Part shown: piece after piece, positions 1 through 7,892 of the stretch
How the letters are laid out: the number at the start of each line of letters is the position of its first letter
How positions within the stretch are numbered: position 1 is the first letter of the stretch
Assembly: GCA_900556785.1 (NCBI GenBank)
Contig: USQK01000019.1
Span: forward strand, 1 to 26,259
Source: an uncultured Veillonella sp.
Lineage (GTDB): Bacteria > Bacillota > Negativicutes > Veillonellales > Veillonellaceae
Direction of reading: 5' to 3'
DNA length: 26,259 nt
Notes under the pieces: generated by a model
What the model was told of the DNA's origin: nothing
Database searches by the model: none
Seen by the model: only the letters and a program-made list of their open reading frames with translations
Made by a program: the position numbers and the translations under genes

Positions 1-686
1 GCATCCAAGTGATGACGGAAGAACAAGCTAACAATATGCCATACAATCCATTCGACTTAACTAAAGTATGGTATCACGATGAGTTCCCATTGATTGAAGT
101 TGGTGTGATGGAACTTAATCGCAACCCAGAAAATTATTTCCAAGATGTAGAACAAGCTGCATTTGCACCGACTACTATCGTTCCTGGTATCTCTTTCTCT
201 CCTGATAGAATGCTTCAAGGTCGTTTGTTCTCCTATGCCGATGCGCAACGTTATCGTCTAGGAGCAAATTATTATCAAATCCCTGTTAATGCCGCTAAAT
301 GTCCTGTAAATATCTATCATCGCGATGGTCAAGGACGTATAGATGGAAACCATGGGTCTACAATTGGCTACGCACCAAATAGCTTTGGTGAATGGGCTGA
401 ACAACCGGAATTCAAAAATCCTCCTCTCGACGTATCTGGTCCAGCCTACCAATATGACTTCTATGAAGACGACTCTGACTTCTTTACACAACCAGGTAAA
501 TTGTTCCGCCTCATGAGCCCTGAACAACAACAAGTTTTGTTTGAAAATACCGCAGCGGCTATGAATGGTGTACCTGATTTCATCAAAGAACGTCATGCAA
601 AACATTGCTATCAATGTGATCCTGCTTATGGTGAAGGCGTTGCTAAAGCCTTGGGCATGAACATCGATTTTAGCGATGTAAAATAA
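1..686 (+). CDS. katA: Catalase, C-terminal part (5' end outside window)
   Basis: This is the C-terminal 227 or so residues of a monofunctional haem catalase, which converts hydrogen peroxide to water and oxygen in the cytoplasm. The reading frame is already open at the window edge, so the true start lies upstream; the GTG at 9 and ATG at 12 are internal codons. The segment RLFSYADAQRYRLG (near 224-265) holds the proximal haem tyrosine and the flanking R..Y..AQ.YRLG pattern typical of clade 1/3 catalases. It is preceded by VPGISFSPDRMLQGR, another family signature. The C-terminus (KHCYQCDPAYGEGVAKALGM) is that of a small-subunit catalase without a flavodoxin-like extension. A strong terminator follows at 876-938. 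With the superoxide dismutase at 17461 it gives this presumed anaerobe oxygen defence. The family call is firm; the symbol is conventional. Confidence 0.95.
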   Translation, partial: IQVMTEEQANNMPYNPFDLTKVWYHDEFPLIEVGVMELNRNPENYFQDVEQAAFAPTTIVPGISFSPDRMLQGRLFSYADAQRYRLGANYYQIPVNAAKCPVNIYHRDGQGRIDGNHGSTIGYAPNSFGEWAEQPEFKNPPLDVSGPAYQYDFYEDDSDFFTQPGKLFRLMSPEQQQVLFENTAAAMNGVPDFIKERHAKHCYQCDPAYGEGVAKALGMNIDFSDVK

Positions 687-1045
687 GATTAATGATACTA
701 TTTAAACAATATTAAAATAGTTTATCTAAACAATACTAACGATTGAAAAGAACTTTCTTAACTAATAACACTTTCACATTTATACAAAATACTAATCTAT
801 AAAAATCTAAATTCACACAAAATTTTTATACACTGATACCAATTATCTTATAAACACAAACAAATAAACCCCTTGAAAGAGCCTTTGCTAATCATATCTA
901 AACTAAATGTTATTAAAGATATGTAGCAAAGGCTCTTTTATTGTGTTAGTAATATACAAATTTTAAAAGGATTTTAGTATAACTATGTAGAATTATATGA
1001 TGTGTTGAATTTGCACGAAATGTTACATGTGAATAGGAGGCAGTT
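687..1045. other. AT-rich spacer after the catalase gene
   Basis: The spacer is very AT-rich and has no credible gene. The first 190 bases show no structure I can name. The catalase terminator lies at 876-938. About 100 bases then lead to the phosphatase gene, and no convincing -35/-10 pair stands out there. Confidence 0.6.
876..942 (+). terminator. Rho-independent terminator of the catalase gene
   Basis: A 15-bp perfect stem pairs 876-890 with 924-938 and is extended inward by 7 more pairs (893-899 with 917-923). The 3' arm ends in a T-rich run. It lies about 190 bp after the catalase stop, so either the mRNA has a long 3' UTR or a short unrecognised transcript ends here. Confidence 0.85.
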
Positions 1046-2047
1046 ATGAAATCTAGTAGTTTGGCATGGTATGTGATGGTGGCTTGCATGGGAGGAAGCC
1101 TTTGTGTTGGATCTGTAGTACAGGCGAATTCTCCAGCAACGGTGAAAGCAAATAGCTTTGTTCCCGTAGCTATTGTAACGCAGGCTCAATCAGCTAAGGC
1201 GGTTACAACAGCTAAGAATGATGGAGTTAGTGCTACAGCAAATCATACAGTAACTAATAATGCAGTAGCTAATAATGTAGTAGCTAATGATGTGGTGGCA
1301 CAGGAAGCCCTCAAGCAAAAACAACAGTACCAAGCCGAAACTGAAACGATGGGCTTGCTATGGATGCGCACCTCTGCAGAGTACAGAGCGTTGGCGTATC
1401 AAGGGTACAATGTGGCAATGAATGCCGTTAAGATGGCCGTTACTGATCCATCTCATCAAAGAAAACCTTTAGCTATCGTTCTTGATGCGGACGAAACTGT
1501 AGTGGATAATACCAAGTTGATGGGTGAAAGTATAGCAAACGGTAATGGTCGTTTTGATGCTCCTTGGTGGCGTCAAGCCGTGCATCAAGGAAAATCGCAA
1601 GCCATGCCTGGAGCCGTTGAATTTTTAAATGAAGTTCATAAACAAGGGGTAGAAATCTTCTATGTTTCAAATCGCTACGCACCTGTAAACCTTGACGTAA
1701 CGATACAGAATTTTAAAGAACTAGGATTCCCATCTGTCGATAAAGACCATGTACTACTATTCGAAAAAGACTCTGATAAACAACCTCGCTTTGATATGAT
1801 TGCTAAAAAATATTATGTCGTTGTATACATGGGCGATAACGCTGGTGATTTCCCTATTGGCACAAAAGGTAAGACCTTAGCTGAAAGAAATGCTATCATC
1901 GATGCTCATAAAGAGGACTTTGGTACTACCTTTGTAGTATTTCCAAACCCTGCCTATGGATCTTGGGTAAGTGCATTAGCGAAAGGCTACCAAAACCTCA
2001 GCCCAGAAGAACAAAAACAAGTGAATAACCAATACCTACAACAATAA
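1046..2047 (+). CDS. Secreted HAD-family acid phosphatase (class C / e(P4)-like)
   Basis: A 333-residue exported phosphatase of the class C acid phosphatase / 5'-nucleotidase e(P4) family (HAD superfamily). These enzymes hydrolyse phosphomonoesters such as nucleotides outside the cytoplasm. The HAD motifs are visible: DADE at 147-150 (nucleophile D147, acid/base D149), SNR at 208-210 and GDNAGD at 263-268 (metal-binding acidic residues). PWW at 173-175 and PGAVEFL at 188-194 also fit the family. The N-terminus has a hydrophobic signal segment at about 6-27. I see no proper lipobox, so cleavage near VQA-N is likelier than lipidation, unlike the classical e(P4) lipoprotein. Residues 28-90 are an Ala/Val/Asn-rich low-complexity linker with repeats of the ANNVV kind. 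An AGGAGG site at 1035-1040 sets the start. The gene stands alone, 50 bp before tRNA-Arg. Confidence 0.9.
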   Translation: MKSSSLAWYVMVACMGGSLCVGSVVQANSPATVKANSFVPVAIVTQAQSAKAVTTAKNDGVSATANHTVTNNAVANNVVANDVVAQEALKQKQQYQAETETMGLLWMRTSAEYRALAYQGYNVAMNAVKMAVTDPSHQRKPLAIVLDADETVVDNTKLMGESIANGNGRFDAPWWRQAVHQGKSQAMPGAVEFLNEVHKQGVEIFYVSNRYAPVNLDVTIQNFKELGFPSVDKDHVLLFEKDSDKQPRFDMIAKKYYVVVYMGDNAGDFPIGTKGKTLAERNAIIDAHKEDFGTTFVVFPNPAYGSWVSALAKGYQNLSPEEQKQVNNQYLQQ

Positions 2048-2054
2048 GGATGTC

Positions 2055-2093
2055 TTGCGTATACTTTATTAAAAACGATATAATAAAGTATAC
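2055..2093 (+). promoter_or_regulatory. tRNA-Arg promoter embedded in a 13-bp perfect inverted repeat
   Basis: TTGCGT (2055-2060) and a perfect TATAAT (2079-2084) are 18 bp apart, which puts the start near 2091, a few bases before the mature tRNA. A perfect 13-bp inverted repeat (2059-2071 with 2081-2093, 9-nt loop) spans from the -35 to the start. No T-run follows it, so it is not a standard terminator; the overlap with the promoter is notable. Confidence 0.6.
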
Positions 2094-2095
2094 AT

Positions 2096-2172
2096 GCGTC
2101 TATAGCTCAGTAGGATAGAGCAGCAGTTTCCTAAACTGCGTGTCACTGGTTCGATTCCGGTTAGGCGCACCA
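2096..2172 (+). tRNA. tRNA-Arg (anticodon CCU)
   Basis: The cloverleaf can be drawn by hand. The 7-bp acceptor stem pairs 2096-2102 with 2162-2168 (one G-U pair). The D arm has GCTC...GAGC. The anticodon stem GCAGT/ACTGC (2123-2127 with 2135-2139) encloses the 7-nt loop with anticodon CCT at 2130-2132. The T arm carries the standard TTCGATT loop (2150-2156). The discriminator A is at 2169 and CCA is encoded at 2170-2172. It reads AGG codons. A terminator follows directly. Confidence 0.95.
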
Positions 2173-2180
2173 GTATAGAA

Positions 2181-2221
2181 AAGAAGGTATACAGCTTTTA
2201 TAAGCAGTATGCCTTCTTTTT
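2181..2221 (+). terminator. Terminator after tRNA-Arg
   Basis: The stem AAGAAGGTATAC (2181-2192) pairs with the segment at about 2207-2218 with one G-U pair, followed by a run of T. It lies eight bases after the encoded CCA. Confidence 0.85.
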
Positions 2222-2289
2222 GTATTATCTTGCAATTCTTATGAGCTAGAATTATAATATTAGGGTAATATTCATATTTTATTCATATT

Positions 2290-2360
2290 TTGACAATGAA
2301 TAGTGTATAGAGGGGTACAATAAGATTCAAGTTCCATTAGATAGCTTTGAATCTTTTTTT
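2290..2360 (+). promoter_or_regulatory. Autotransporter promoter overlapping a terminator-like hairpin
   Basis: TTGACA (2290-2295) and TACAAT (2316-2321) are 20 bp apart, a long spacer. Directly after the -10 a 9-bp stem (2322-2330 with 2347-2355) ends in seven T. A transcript starting near 2328 would lack most of the 5' arm and escape termination, whereas read-through from upstream would be stopped. It could instead be an attenuator. Assigned by eye only. Confidence 0.5.
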
Positions 2361-2399
2361 AGGTTTATTGTTTGTATTGTCTTAAAAGGGGGAAACCAA

Positions 2400-4130
2400 A
2401 TGAAAAAAGAATTACTATTAACGGCTATGATTACCGCAAGTATTACTACAACAGCGTTTGCAGCATCCAATTTAGATATTAGTGCTACAACTACTGCTCC
2501 ATTAAGCATGAAGAATTCTATTGCTTATGGTGGAAATAACAAAGTTGAGAATGGTATGTTCTCTCCTGTAAATAATATATTGCTCGGTGGTGACAATAAT
2601 ACAGTTCGACCTTCTGCTTCTAATAGTATTACTTCTGGTACTAATAATACTGCATCTGGTCCGGGCAGTATCGTAGCAGGTTGGTATAATACAAACTCTG
2701 CTACTCACAGCTTGGTAGTAGGTACTAGCAATACTGTTGGTGGTACTAATAATATCGTAGGCGGCTTTGGCCATGCCAATAATGACAATGCGATTAATTC
2801 TTTATTAGTTGGTTCATATAATAGTATTGACGGACATGACTCTGTGGCTTTAGGTAAGAATAATACCATTAAAGGTAATAATGCTTTGGTAGGTGGTACT
2901 GGTGCTAAGGTTCAAGGTAATAATGCTATCGCCTTTGGTGATACTGCGAAAGCAACATCCGATGATGCGTATGCCATTGGTCGTAAAGCAGAAGCAACTG
3001 CTCTAAATACAGTTGCTATTGGTAATAATGCAAAGGCCAATAACATTATGGGCACAGCGATTGGCTATAATGCAAAAGCAAAAAATGATTACGCTACAGC
3101 AGTAGGTTATAGCTCCACAGGTTCTGGTAATCAGTCCTCTGCATTTGGTTTTAATGCGGAAGCAACTGCTATGAATACAACTGCAGTGGGATCTTATGCA
3201 AATGCTAGCGGTGCGTATTCTACAGCATTGGGCTTTAAAACTGCAGCTTCTAATGAGGATTCTGTAGCATTAGGTAACTATTCTACTAGTGCTGGTAAAA
3301 GTGCCTTTGCTGCCGGTACATTAGCTAAAGCAGCAGAAAAGGACTCTTTAGCAATCGGTCATAGCGCAACTACAACAAAGGAAAATGGCATCGCTATCGG
3401 TACAAATGCGACGGCTGCAACGGATAACAGCATTGCACTCGGGGCTAAGTCTGTTACTGACACAGCTGTATCTACTAGTTCCGGTGTTATCGGCGGTAGA
3501 ACATATAGTTTTGCTGGTGGAAATGCGGTTGGTACATTGAGCATTGGTGATAGTGGTGCAGAACGTACCCTTACAAATGTAGCAGCAGGTCGTGTATCTG
3601 CTACATCTACTGATGCAGTCAATGGCTCTCAACTGCATGCTATTAAAGATGTAGTAGATAATCATGAAAACCGTATCACTACTATAGAAGGCGATATTAA
3701 TACGTTAAATAATCGTATTATTAATGGTGGCGCGAATAGCTTGAATGAAGCTAAAGCGTATACTGATCAACAAGTATCTAGCGTAGCGGCGGCTTCTGCA
3801 GCACTTGCTGGCTTGCATCCATTAGATTTCGATAAACATGATAAATGGTCCTACTCTGTTGGCTTTGGTAATTATAAAAATGCTAATGCAGCAGCTTTAG
3901 GTGCCTTCTACCGCCCTAATAAAAACACCATGTTTAATGCTGCTACTACCGTTGGTAATGGTCGTAATACAATTAGCTTAGGTGCTAATTTCAAATTTGG
4001 TAAAAGCTCCGAAGAGGTAACTACTGAAGATGCGGCACAACTCAAGAAAGATATGAAAGACCTATCTGAAAAGTATAATGAATTAGCACAAAAATATAAT
4101 GAATTGGCAGCTAAATTAGAATCTAAATAG
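2400..4130 (+). CDS. YadA-like trimeric autotransporter adhesin
   Basis: A 576-residue type Vc autotransporter expected to form a homotrimer on the outer membrane and mediate adhesion. In order: Sec signal peptide (1-21, ends AFA-AS); a first head region rich in NN-T/V-containing repeats (about 35-165); a classical left-handed head of 14-residue repeats of the type A.A.G..A.A.....S.A.G (about 170-350); a neck/connector with LTNVAAGRVSATSTDAVNGSQL (about 390-412); a coiled-coil stalk (about 413-460); and a YadA anchor beta-barrel (about 468-533) that ends in the aromatic pattern NFKFG. Unusually, 42 residues follow the barrel: a charged coiled coil containing KYNELA twice. A GGGGG-type ribosome site at 2388-2393 precedes the ATG. 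The gene has its own promoter and terminator. The same family is abundant in Veillonella, where such proteins act in coaggregation and attachment; the partner is unknown here. Confidence 0.93.
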   Translation: MKKELLLTAMITASITTTAFAASNLDISATTTAPLSMKNSIAYGGNNKVENGMFSPVNNILLGGDNNTVRPSASNSITSGTNNTASGPGSIVAGWYNTNSATHSLVVGTSNTVGGTNNIVGGFGHANNDNAINSLLVGSYNSIDGHDSVALGKNNTIKGNNALVGGTGAKVQGNNAIAFGDTAKATSDDAYAIGRKAEATALNTVAIGNNAKANNIMGTAIGYNAKAKNDYATAVGYSSTGSGNQSSAFGFNAEATAMNTTAVGSYANASGAYSTALGFKTAASNEDSVALGNYSTSAGKSAFAAGTLAKAAEKDSLAIGHSATTTKENGIAIGTNATAATDNSIALGAKSVTDTAVSTSSGVIGGRTYSFAGGNAVGTLSIGDSGAERTLTNVAAGRVSATSTDAVNGSQLHAIKDVVDNHENRITTIEGDINTLNNRIINGGANSLNEAKAYTDQQVSSVAAASAALAGLHPLDFDKHDKWSYSVGFGNYKNANAAALGAFYRPNKNTMFNAATTVGNGRNTISLGANFKFGKSSEEVTTEDAAQLKKDMKDLSEKYNELAQKYNELAAKLESK

Positions 4131-4140
4131 TGTGATTAAT

Positions 4141-4175
4141 ACCCCTACAAGACGTATCTTGTAGGGGTATTTTTC
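4141..4175 (+). terminator. Terminator of the autotransporter gene
   Basis: A perfect 12-bp stem (4141-4152 with 4157-4168), a 4-nt loop and a T-rich tail, starting ten bases after the stop codon. Confidence 0.93.
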
Positions 4176-4180
4176 TATTA

Positions 4181-4262
4181 AATATGAAAGTACAGTGTCT
4201 TTATAATATGTATTTCTTTTAAATGTAAAAGTGCGGTGCTTTTATTATAAGTATTCCTTAAT
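4181..4262 (+). repeat. Imperfect 40-bp tandem duplication
   Basis: Two adjacent units of about 40 bp (4181-4220 and 4221-4262) align along their length with scattered substitutions; each carries an AAAGT-C-GTG core followed by a TTATAA block. They sit between the autotransporter terminator and the first gene of the small acidic protein cluster. Confidence 0.6.
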
Positions 4263-4267
4263 AATGA

Positions 4268-4310
4268 TATAATTAAGATATATATTAAGACATTTATTAA
4301 GATATGTATT
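4268..4310 (+). repeat. Three 12-bp tandem repeats downstream of a TATAAT
   Basis: The unit ATTAAGAYATNT occurs three times without gaps at 4272-4283, 4284-4295 and 4296-4307, and a partial fourth starts at 4308. The first unit overlaps a TATAAT at 4268-4273 that may be the -10 of the following operon; its -35 (TTATAA, 4245-4250) is weak. Copy-number change here would alter the 5' UTR length. Confidence 0.55.
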
Positions 4311-4344
4311 ACATATAAGTAACAGTATATAGTGGAGAGTGTAT

Positions 4345-5187
4345 ATGAGCTTTTACAATTGGATTCAAGAAAAACTTTTCGACAATTACGAAGAATGGCA
4401 TATGAAGTGCCCTGATTACAATCGAAATGGTTTTAATATAGTAGGAATAGATAATACCCTAAAGGCTATGCATGATGGATTTTTCATGTATATAGAATTG
4501 TATCCACCTCATGCCATTGATGGATGTACTGCCATGAAAGCACGTGTAGGTAAAAAGCAGGATGCAGTAGATTTATTCTTAGATATAGATGGCAAGACCT
4601 ATCGCATGGCTGATGTAAGCTATCCTGACGCAGTGAAGATGATGCGGGCTTTTGTGAAAAAACGCAGAGTACCTGATTGTAGTTCGTGTGTGGAAGTAGC
4701 GTATCTAGATATCGATCAGACGAAACCGACATTTACAGAGTTAGCAACGTTGTTGCTAGGCGATGCTAAACAAGCCAAATCATTCATGTCCAAGGCAAAG
4801 TTACATTCCATGGAAGAACTAGAAGATAGCTGGTGGAATCTCTATGAGAAGTTGCTATCTACTGGTCGTGCTGTAGAGTTATCTTTGAAATTCGAATTAG
4901 AGGATTTTCTTTATAATGTGCAGAAGTTAATCCATAATAAAAATTTATCTACTGATGAAAATTTAACTGGCGATGTATCTATTGATACAGCCGCATTTGA
5001 TGACAGTCAATGTATTGGGGACTGGTGCGCACATTTTAATTCCACGTGGAAAAACCATAAGTTAGTAGGCATGGACATCGGCACAGATAGTTTGGTGCTC
5101 ATGGTACTTTCAAATGAGGAATTTAAAAGAGCCCAAGAGCTAGCGAAAGAGCTATTACATAGAATCGATGTAGCTGAACGTTTGTGA
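4345..5187 (+). CDS. DUF6630-like acidic protein (possible immunity protein)
   Basis: A 280-residue cytoplasmic protein without signal peptide or membrane segment. GGAG at 4334-4337 favours the ATG at 4345 over an in-frame GTG at 4339. The second half, from about residue 128 (FTELATLLLGDAKQ) to the end, resembles DUF6630 as I remember it: an acidic helical start, then a late LVGMDIGTDSLVLMVLS strand pattern and a closing amphipathic helix (EEFKRAQELAKELLHRI). The first half (NYEEW...YIELYPPHAIDG) I do not recognise. DUF6630 proteins are often found among toxin-immunity genes, but their role is not established. It is the first gene of a same-strand series reaching 11133. The family call is tentative. 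Confidence 0.7.
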   Translation: MSFYNWIQEKLFDNYEEWHMKCPDYNRNGFNIVGIDNTLKAMHDGFFMYIELYPPHAIDGCTAMKARVGKKQDAVDLFLDIDGKTYRMADVSYPDAVKMMRAFVKKRRVPDCSSCVEVAYLDIDQTKPTFTELATLLLGDAKQAKSFMSKAKLHSMEELEDSWWNLYEKLLSTGRAVELSLKFELEDFLYNVQKLIHNKNLSTDENLTGDVSIDTAAFDDSQCIGDWCAHFNSTWKNHKLVGMDIGTDSLVLMVLSNEEFKRAQELAKELLHRIDVAERL

Positions 5188-5305
5188 TGTAACGAAAATT
5201 ATGATGTAGTGGCATGATTATAATGTGGCAGTATCTATAAATGGTCGTAATTCTTAACTGTAAACAGTTTGCACTGTATAAATGTGATGAATAGGAGAGA
5301 GTCAT

Positions 5306-6121
5306 ATGAGTATTGTACGTCTACCAGAATATGAAGCCGAGTTTGAGCCGGAAGTGTTTGAAATCTATGCATTGCCGCGTAGCGATGCAAATGGGGCTAG
5401 TCCTTATTTAGATAAGTACCATAGACCACTGGTGTCTACCGATGCTATCCTAGATACTCGAACTGGCGTGCTTGACCGTAGCGAAGGCATTTTGACGTGG
5501 ATTATTGAAGGTTTTGACACTGGTTGGGGGTATTCTTTTGAGCCCCATGGTGTTTACAAATTGTTAGTTAAGAAAGCAAAACCTATAGAGGACTTGGGCT
5601 ACATGCGCCCTTCTTGGAATAATCGCTATTATGTGCTTGAGGTGTTAGAGGAACATGCTAAACATAGCGAGCTAGAGGCGTTGTCGGCGTATTTGAAAAC
5701 TCCTAAATACCTTCATACCGACAAGGGTGACTTCCTGTTAAATCGAGAGTATCAATATTACACAGCGAGAATTGATGATTATGCATTCACTCTTGATGTG
5801 GACGAGGGTTCTGATGAAAGCTGCACTGTGGCATTGGAGGCTTTCAATAAAATCGATAATTTCAAAGAATTTGAACAACGAATTAGTGCATATATTAGTG
5901 AAACATTGCTAGATCTTGCTAATGATTGGCTAGACAATGACGACCAAGATCCGATTACGGCGGACGTATTTGCCAAGCGTATTACTATGGGCGAATTGGC
6001 GTTCCGCAATGATGGCACCATAGAGGTTTATTATGACGATGACGATATTTTCTGGGGACACTGCATCATAGCCAATATTGATGCAGATGGGAACCCTGTT
6101 AGTGCGGATATTGCAGGATAA
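5306..6121 (+). CDS. DUF2262 domain protein (possible immunity protein)
   Basis: A 271-residue acidic cytoplasmic protein. The C-terminal half (about 150-265) matches my recollection of DUF2262: DYAFTLDVDEGSD, a long helix ending LLDLANDWLDNDDQDPITADVFAKRI, and the conserved tail YYDDDDIFWGHCI (242-254). The N-terminal half (about 1-125) has a separate beta-rich look (WIIEGFDTGWGYSFEPHGVYKLLVKKA) and a link to a helical segment, so it may be a two-domain protein. The ribosome site AGGAGAG (5293-5299) is the same type as at several neighbours. It follows the previous gene by 118 bp, a stretch with no clear promoter. DUF2262 is described in immunity-rich loci; the molecular target is unknown. 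Confidence 0.75.
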   Translation: MSIVRLPEYEAEFEPEVFEIYALPRSDANGASPYLDKYHRPLVSTDAILDTRTGVLDRSEGILTWIIEGFDTGWGYSFEPHGVYKLLVKKAKPIEDLGYMRPSWNNRYYVLEVLEEHAKHSELEALSAYLKTPKYLHTDKGDFLLNREYQYYTARIDDYAFTLDVDEGSDESCTVALEAFNKIDNFKEFEQRISAYISETLLDLANDWLDNDDQDPITADVFAKRITMGELAFRNDGTIEVYYDDDDIFWGHCIIANIDADGNPVSADIAG

Positions 6122-6159
6122 TGAACTAGCGGAGTGTGGCGAACTAGTGGGGTATCATA

Positions 6160-6663
6160 ATGATAAAATCTGAATTAATGACATTATGGAACGTTGAAAG
6201 TTGGACTGTAGAACCGCATGGCGTTTACTTTGTAGCCCGTCAATTAGTGGCCGATGGAGTCGCAAATCACGAAAATCATACAATAGAGACTCAAGTAAAA
6301 AATCTTGTAGAGGATACAGTAAAGACTCAAGTAGAAAATGTAGAACAAGCCTTCAATAGCCTCAATATTAGTTGCTCTGGTTATACAGAGGACGAGATGC
6401 TTTCACTAACATTTTGGCCACAGTTATATGCTAAATTAGATGAATTAGACCGAGTGGCACAGAAAATCATCCAAAAGGAGATGCCTCCAGATGAGTCCGT
6501 GGTGCTAACACTAACGGATATAATGTTAGATAAATCAGGTTGTTACAACGCATTTGCACTAGGTTATGATATAGGTGAATCTCCAGCAGGACATCTATAT
6601 GTTTTGGTTTCTTTTGATGAAAACTTTACGGCTCAACAAGATGTGATTTATGAAACCTTATAG
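6160..6663 (+). CDS. Small acidic protein, possibly DUF2004-like
   Basis: A 167-residue cytoplasmic protein of unknown function. The C-terminal part (about 95-165) has the order helix (ELDRVAQKIIQKEM), strand (VVLTLTDIMLDK) and strand (FALGYDIGESPAGHLYVLVSFDE). The FALGYD...SPAGHLYV pattern resembles DUF2004/Imm10-type small immunity proteins, but I am not certain. The middle (about 35-66) is a repetitive stretch with TQVKN, TQVEN and similar units that may be a short coiled segment. It starts 38 bp after the DUF2262 gene with a GTGGGGT site upstream and fits the same transcription unit. Confidence 0.65.
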   Translation: MIKSELMTLWNVESWTVEPHGVYFVARQLVADGVANHENHTIETQVKNLVEDTVKTQVENVEQAFNSLNISCSGYTEDEMLSLTFWPQLYAKLDELDRVAQKIIQKEMPPDESVVLTLTDIMLDKSGCYNAFALGYDIGESPAGHLYVLVSFDENFTAQQDVIYETL

Positions 6664-6734
6664 AGTTGTATTAAAGTGGTGACACGGGTGTTGTAGACTA
6701 CCTAAAAAAATAAGTGATACATAGGAGAGAGACG

Positions 6735-7241
6735 ATGGAAAATCTGTATAAAGAATTAAGAAGCTTTTTTGCCAGTGATATTGATCTAAATGATTTATTT
6801 GATTCCGAAGCTATCATCTGGATTGACTGGCGCGAGTATGACGAAGATGTGGTGAATTATTTTAATGATATGATGGATGAGCCTATCGATATTCAAATCG
6901 TTAGTAATGGCAAGCCCTATGGTGACGATATTGTATTGAAGAATGGCAACAAAGAGCTACAAATTCCTTATGGCGATGAACAAGATCGGGATGTGACCAT
7001 CAAATATTTCAATGACTTCGTTAAGCCTGACTATGAGGTGCGTTGGTTTGCTGAAAGCCTTGGAAACGATACGCTCGGCTTTACCGTGCTTTCAGGGGCA
7101 GAATGGGCGAAATTGAACGATGAATTTGGTGCGGATACGGTTCGCTACTATTTTGAGCCTATCAATCTTGAAAGCGACATGTTTAATCTCGACATGGATG
7201 AAGTTTCTGCATTATTAGAATTACGAGAAAATAATAAATGA
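6735..7241 (+). CDS. Acidic hypothetical protein in the immunity-like cluster
   Basis: A 168-residue, strongly acidic cytoplasmic protein that I do not assign to a family. AGGAGAG at 6723-6729 fixes the start at 6735, not at the in-frame codon at 6714. Residues 25-65 are rich in D/E and aromatics (IIWIDWREYDEDVVNYF). Residues 100-145 form a beta-like stretch (YEVRWFAESLGNDTLGFTVLSGAEW) reminiscent of small one-domain immunity proteins. Negative charge, size and location support immunity only by association. Confidence 0.65.
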   Translation: MENLYKELRSFFASDIDLNDLFDSEAIIWIDWREYDEDVVNYFNDMMDEPIDIQIVSNGKPYGDDIVLKNGNKELQIPYGDEQDRDVTIKYFNDFVKPDYEVRWFAESLGNDTLGFTVLSGAEWAKLNDEFGADTVRYYFEPINLESDMFNLDMDEVSALLELRENNK

Positions 7242-7277
7242 AATAGAGAGATGAGAGAATCAATAAGAGGGAAGAAT

Positions 7278-7820
7278 ATGGATTATTTAAAACTATTGTG
7301 TGAAGATTCTAACTTGGCAGCAGAATTCGATATGCTGTTTGATTTCTGCCTATTAGACGGCTTGGAAGAACGAGATACTGCTGAAGGGCGATGCACATTC
7401 TCTTTACCCGGCAAAGCCTTTGCTCGTGATGGTGCCGGTGGCGAATATCATCAATTAGAGGATGGCTCTATCGGGTATATGAGTAGCGAAGGGGAATGTG
7501 GTCGTATAGCTGAAAGTGTAGATGATTTAATCCATTTATTGGTGTATAGCATTTGTTGGCATGATTATTGTGACGCCAGCCAATATACGGATATATCTGC
7601 TCTCGAAGCCTATGCCAATGAGCGTTATGATGAAATCGCTTCTTATACAGAAATGGAAATATGGGAAGAGGTTGTCAAGGCGCTAGGTATGCCTTCCGAA
7701 GCAAATGTGGCTGTTGAATTACAAAAGTTCTATGATGCGGCACATCGAGAACCTCTGTACCAAGGCTTTTACCATGAAGAGGATGGTAGCATTACACCAT
7801 ATGAAAGTCTATTCTTTTAA
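7278..7820 (+). CDS. SUKH (SMI1/KNR4)-like protein
   Basis: A 180-residue acidic protein. The segment FARDGAGGEY (48-57) followed by EDGSIGYMSSEGECGRIAES (61-80) and a hydrophobic helix (DDLIHLLVYSICWHDY) is the core pattern of SUKH-superfamily proteins as I remember it: a D-G-x-G-x-x-Y turn, then a strand with a G-Y/E-G motif. Many SUKH members are immunity proteins of polymorphic toxin systems. AGAGGGA at 7266-7272 selects the ATG at 7278 over the upstream in-frame ATG at 7251. It starts 36 bp after the previous gene. The C-terminus (FYHEEDGSITPYESLFF) is unusual and may be a separate cap. Confidence 0.7.
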   Translation: MDYLKLLCEDSNLAAEFDMLFDFCLLDGLEERDTAEGRCTFSLPGKAFARDGAGGEYHQLEDGSIGYMSSEGECGRIAESVDDLIHLLVYSICWHDYCDASQYTDISALEAYANERYDEIASYTEMEIWEEVVKALGMPSEANVAVELQKFYDAAHREPLYQGFYHEEDGSITPYESLFF

Positions 7821-7892
7821 TATGTAAAATGGGAAAATAATCAGCAATAAAAGAGTATTTCAAGCGGTTTTGTGTTGTTATAGGAGAATCGT

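Noticed and set aside
1046..1125. Lipoprotein signal for the acid phosphatase
   Set aside because: Cysteines at 14 and 20 lack a normal L-x-G/A-C lipobox; a standard signal peptide cut near VQA is likelier.
3348..3665. Minus-strand open frames inside the autotransporter gene (up to 105 codons)
   Set aside because: They mirror the repetitive head codons and have no ribosome sites or family likeness.
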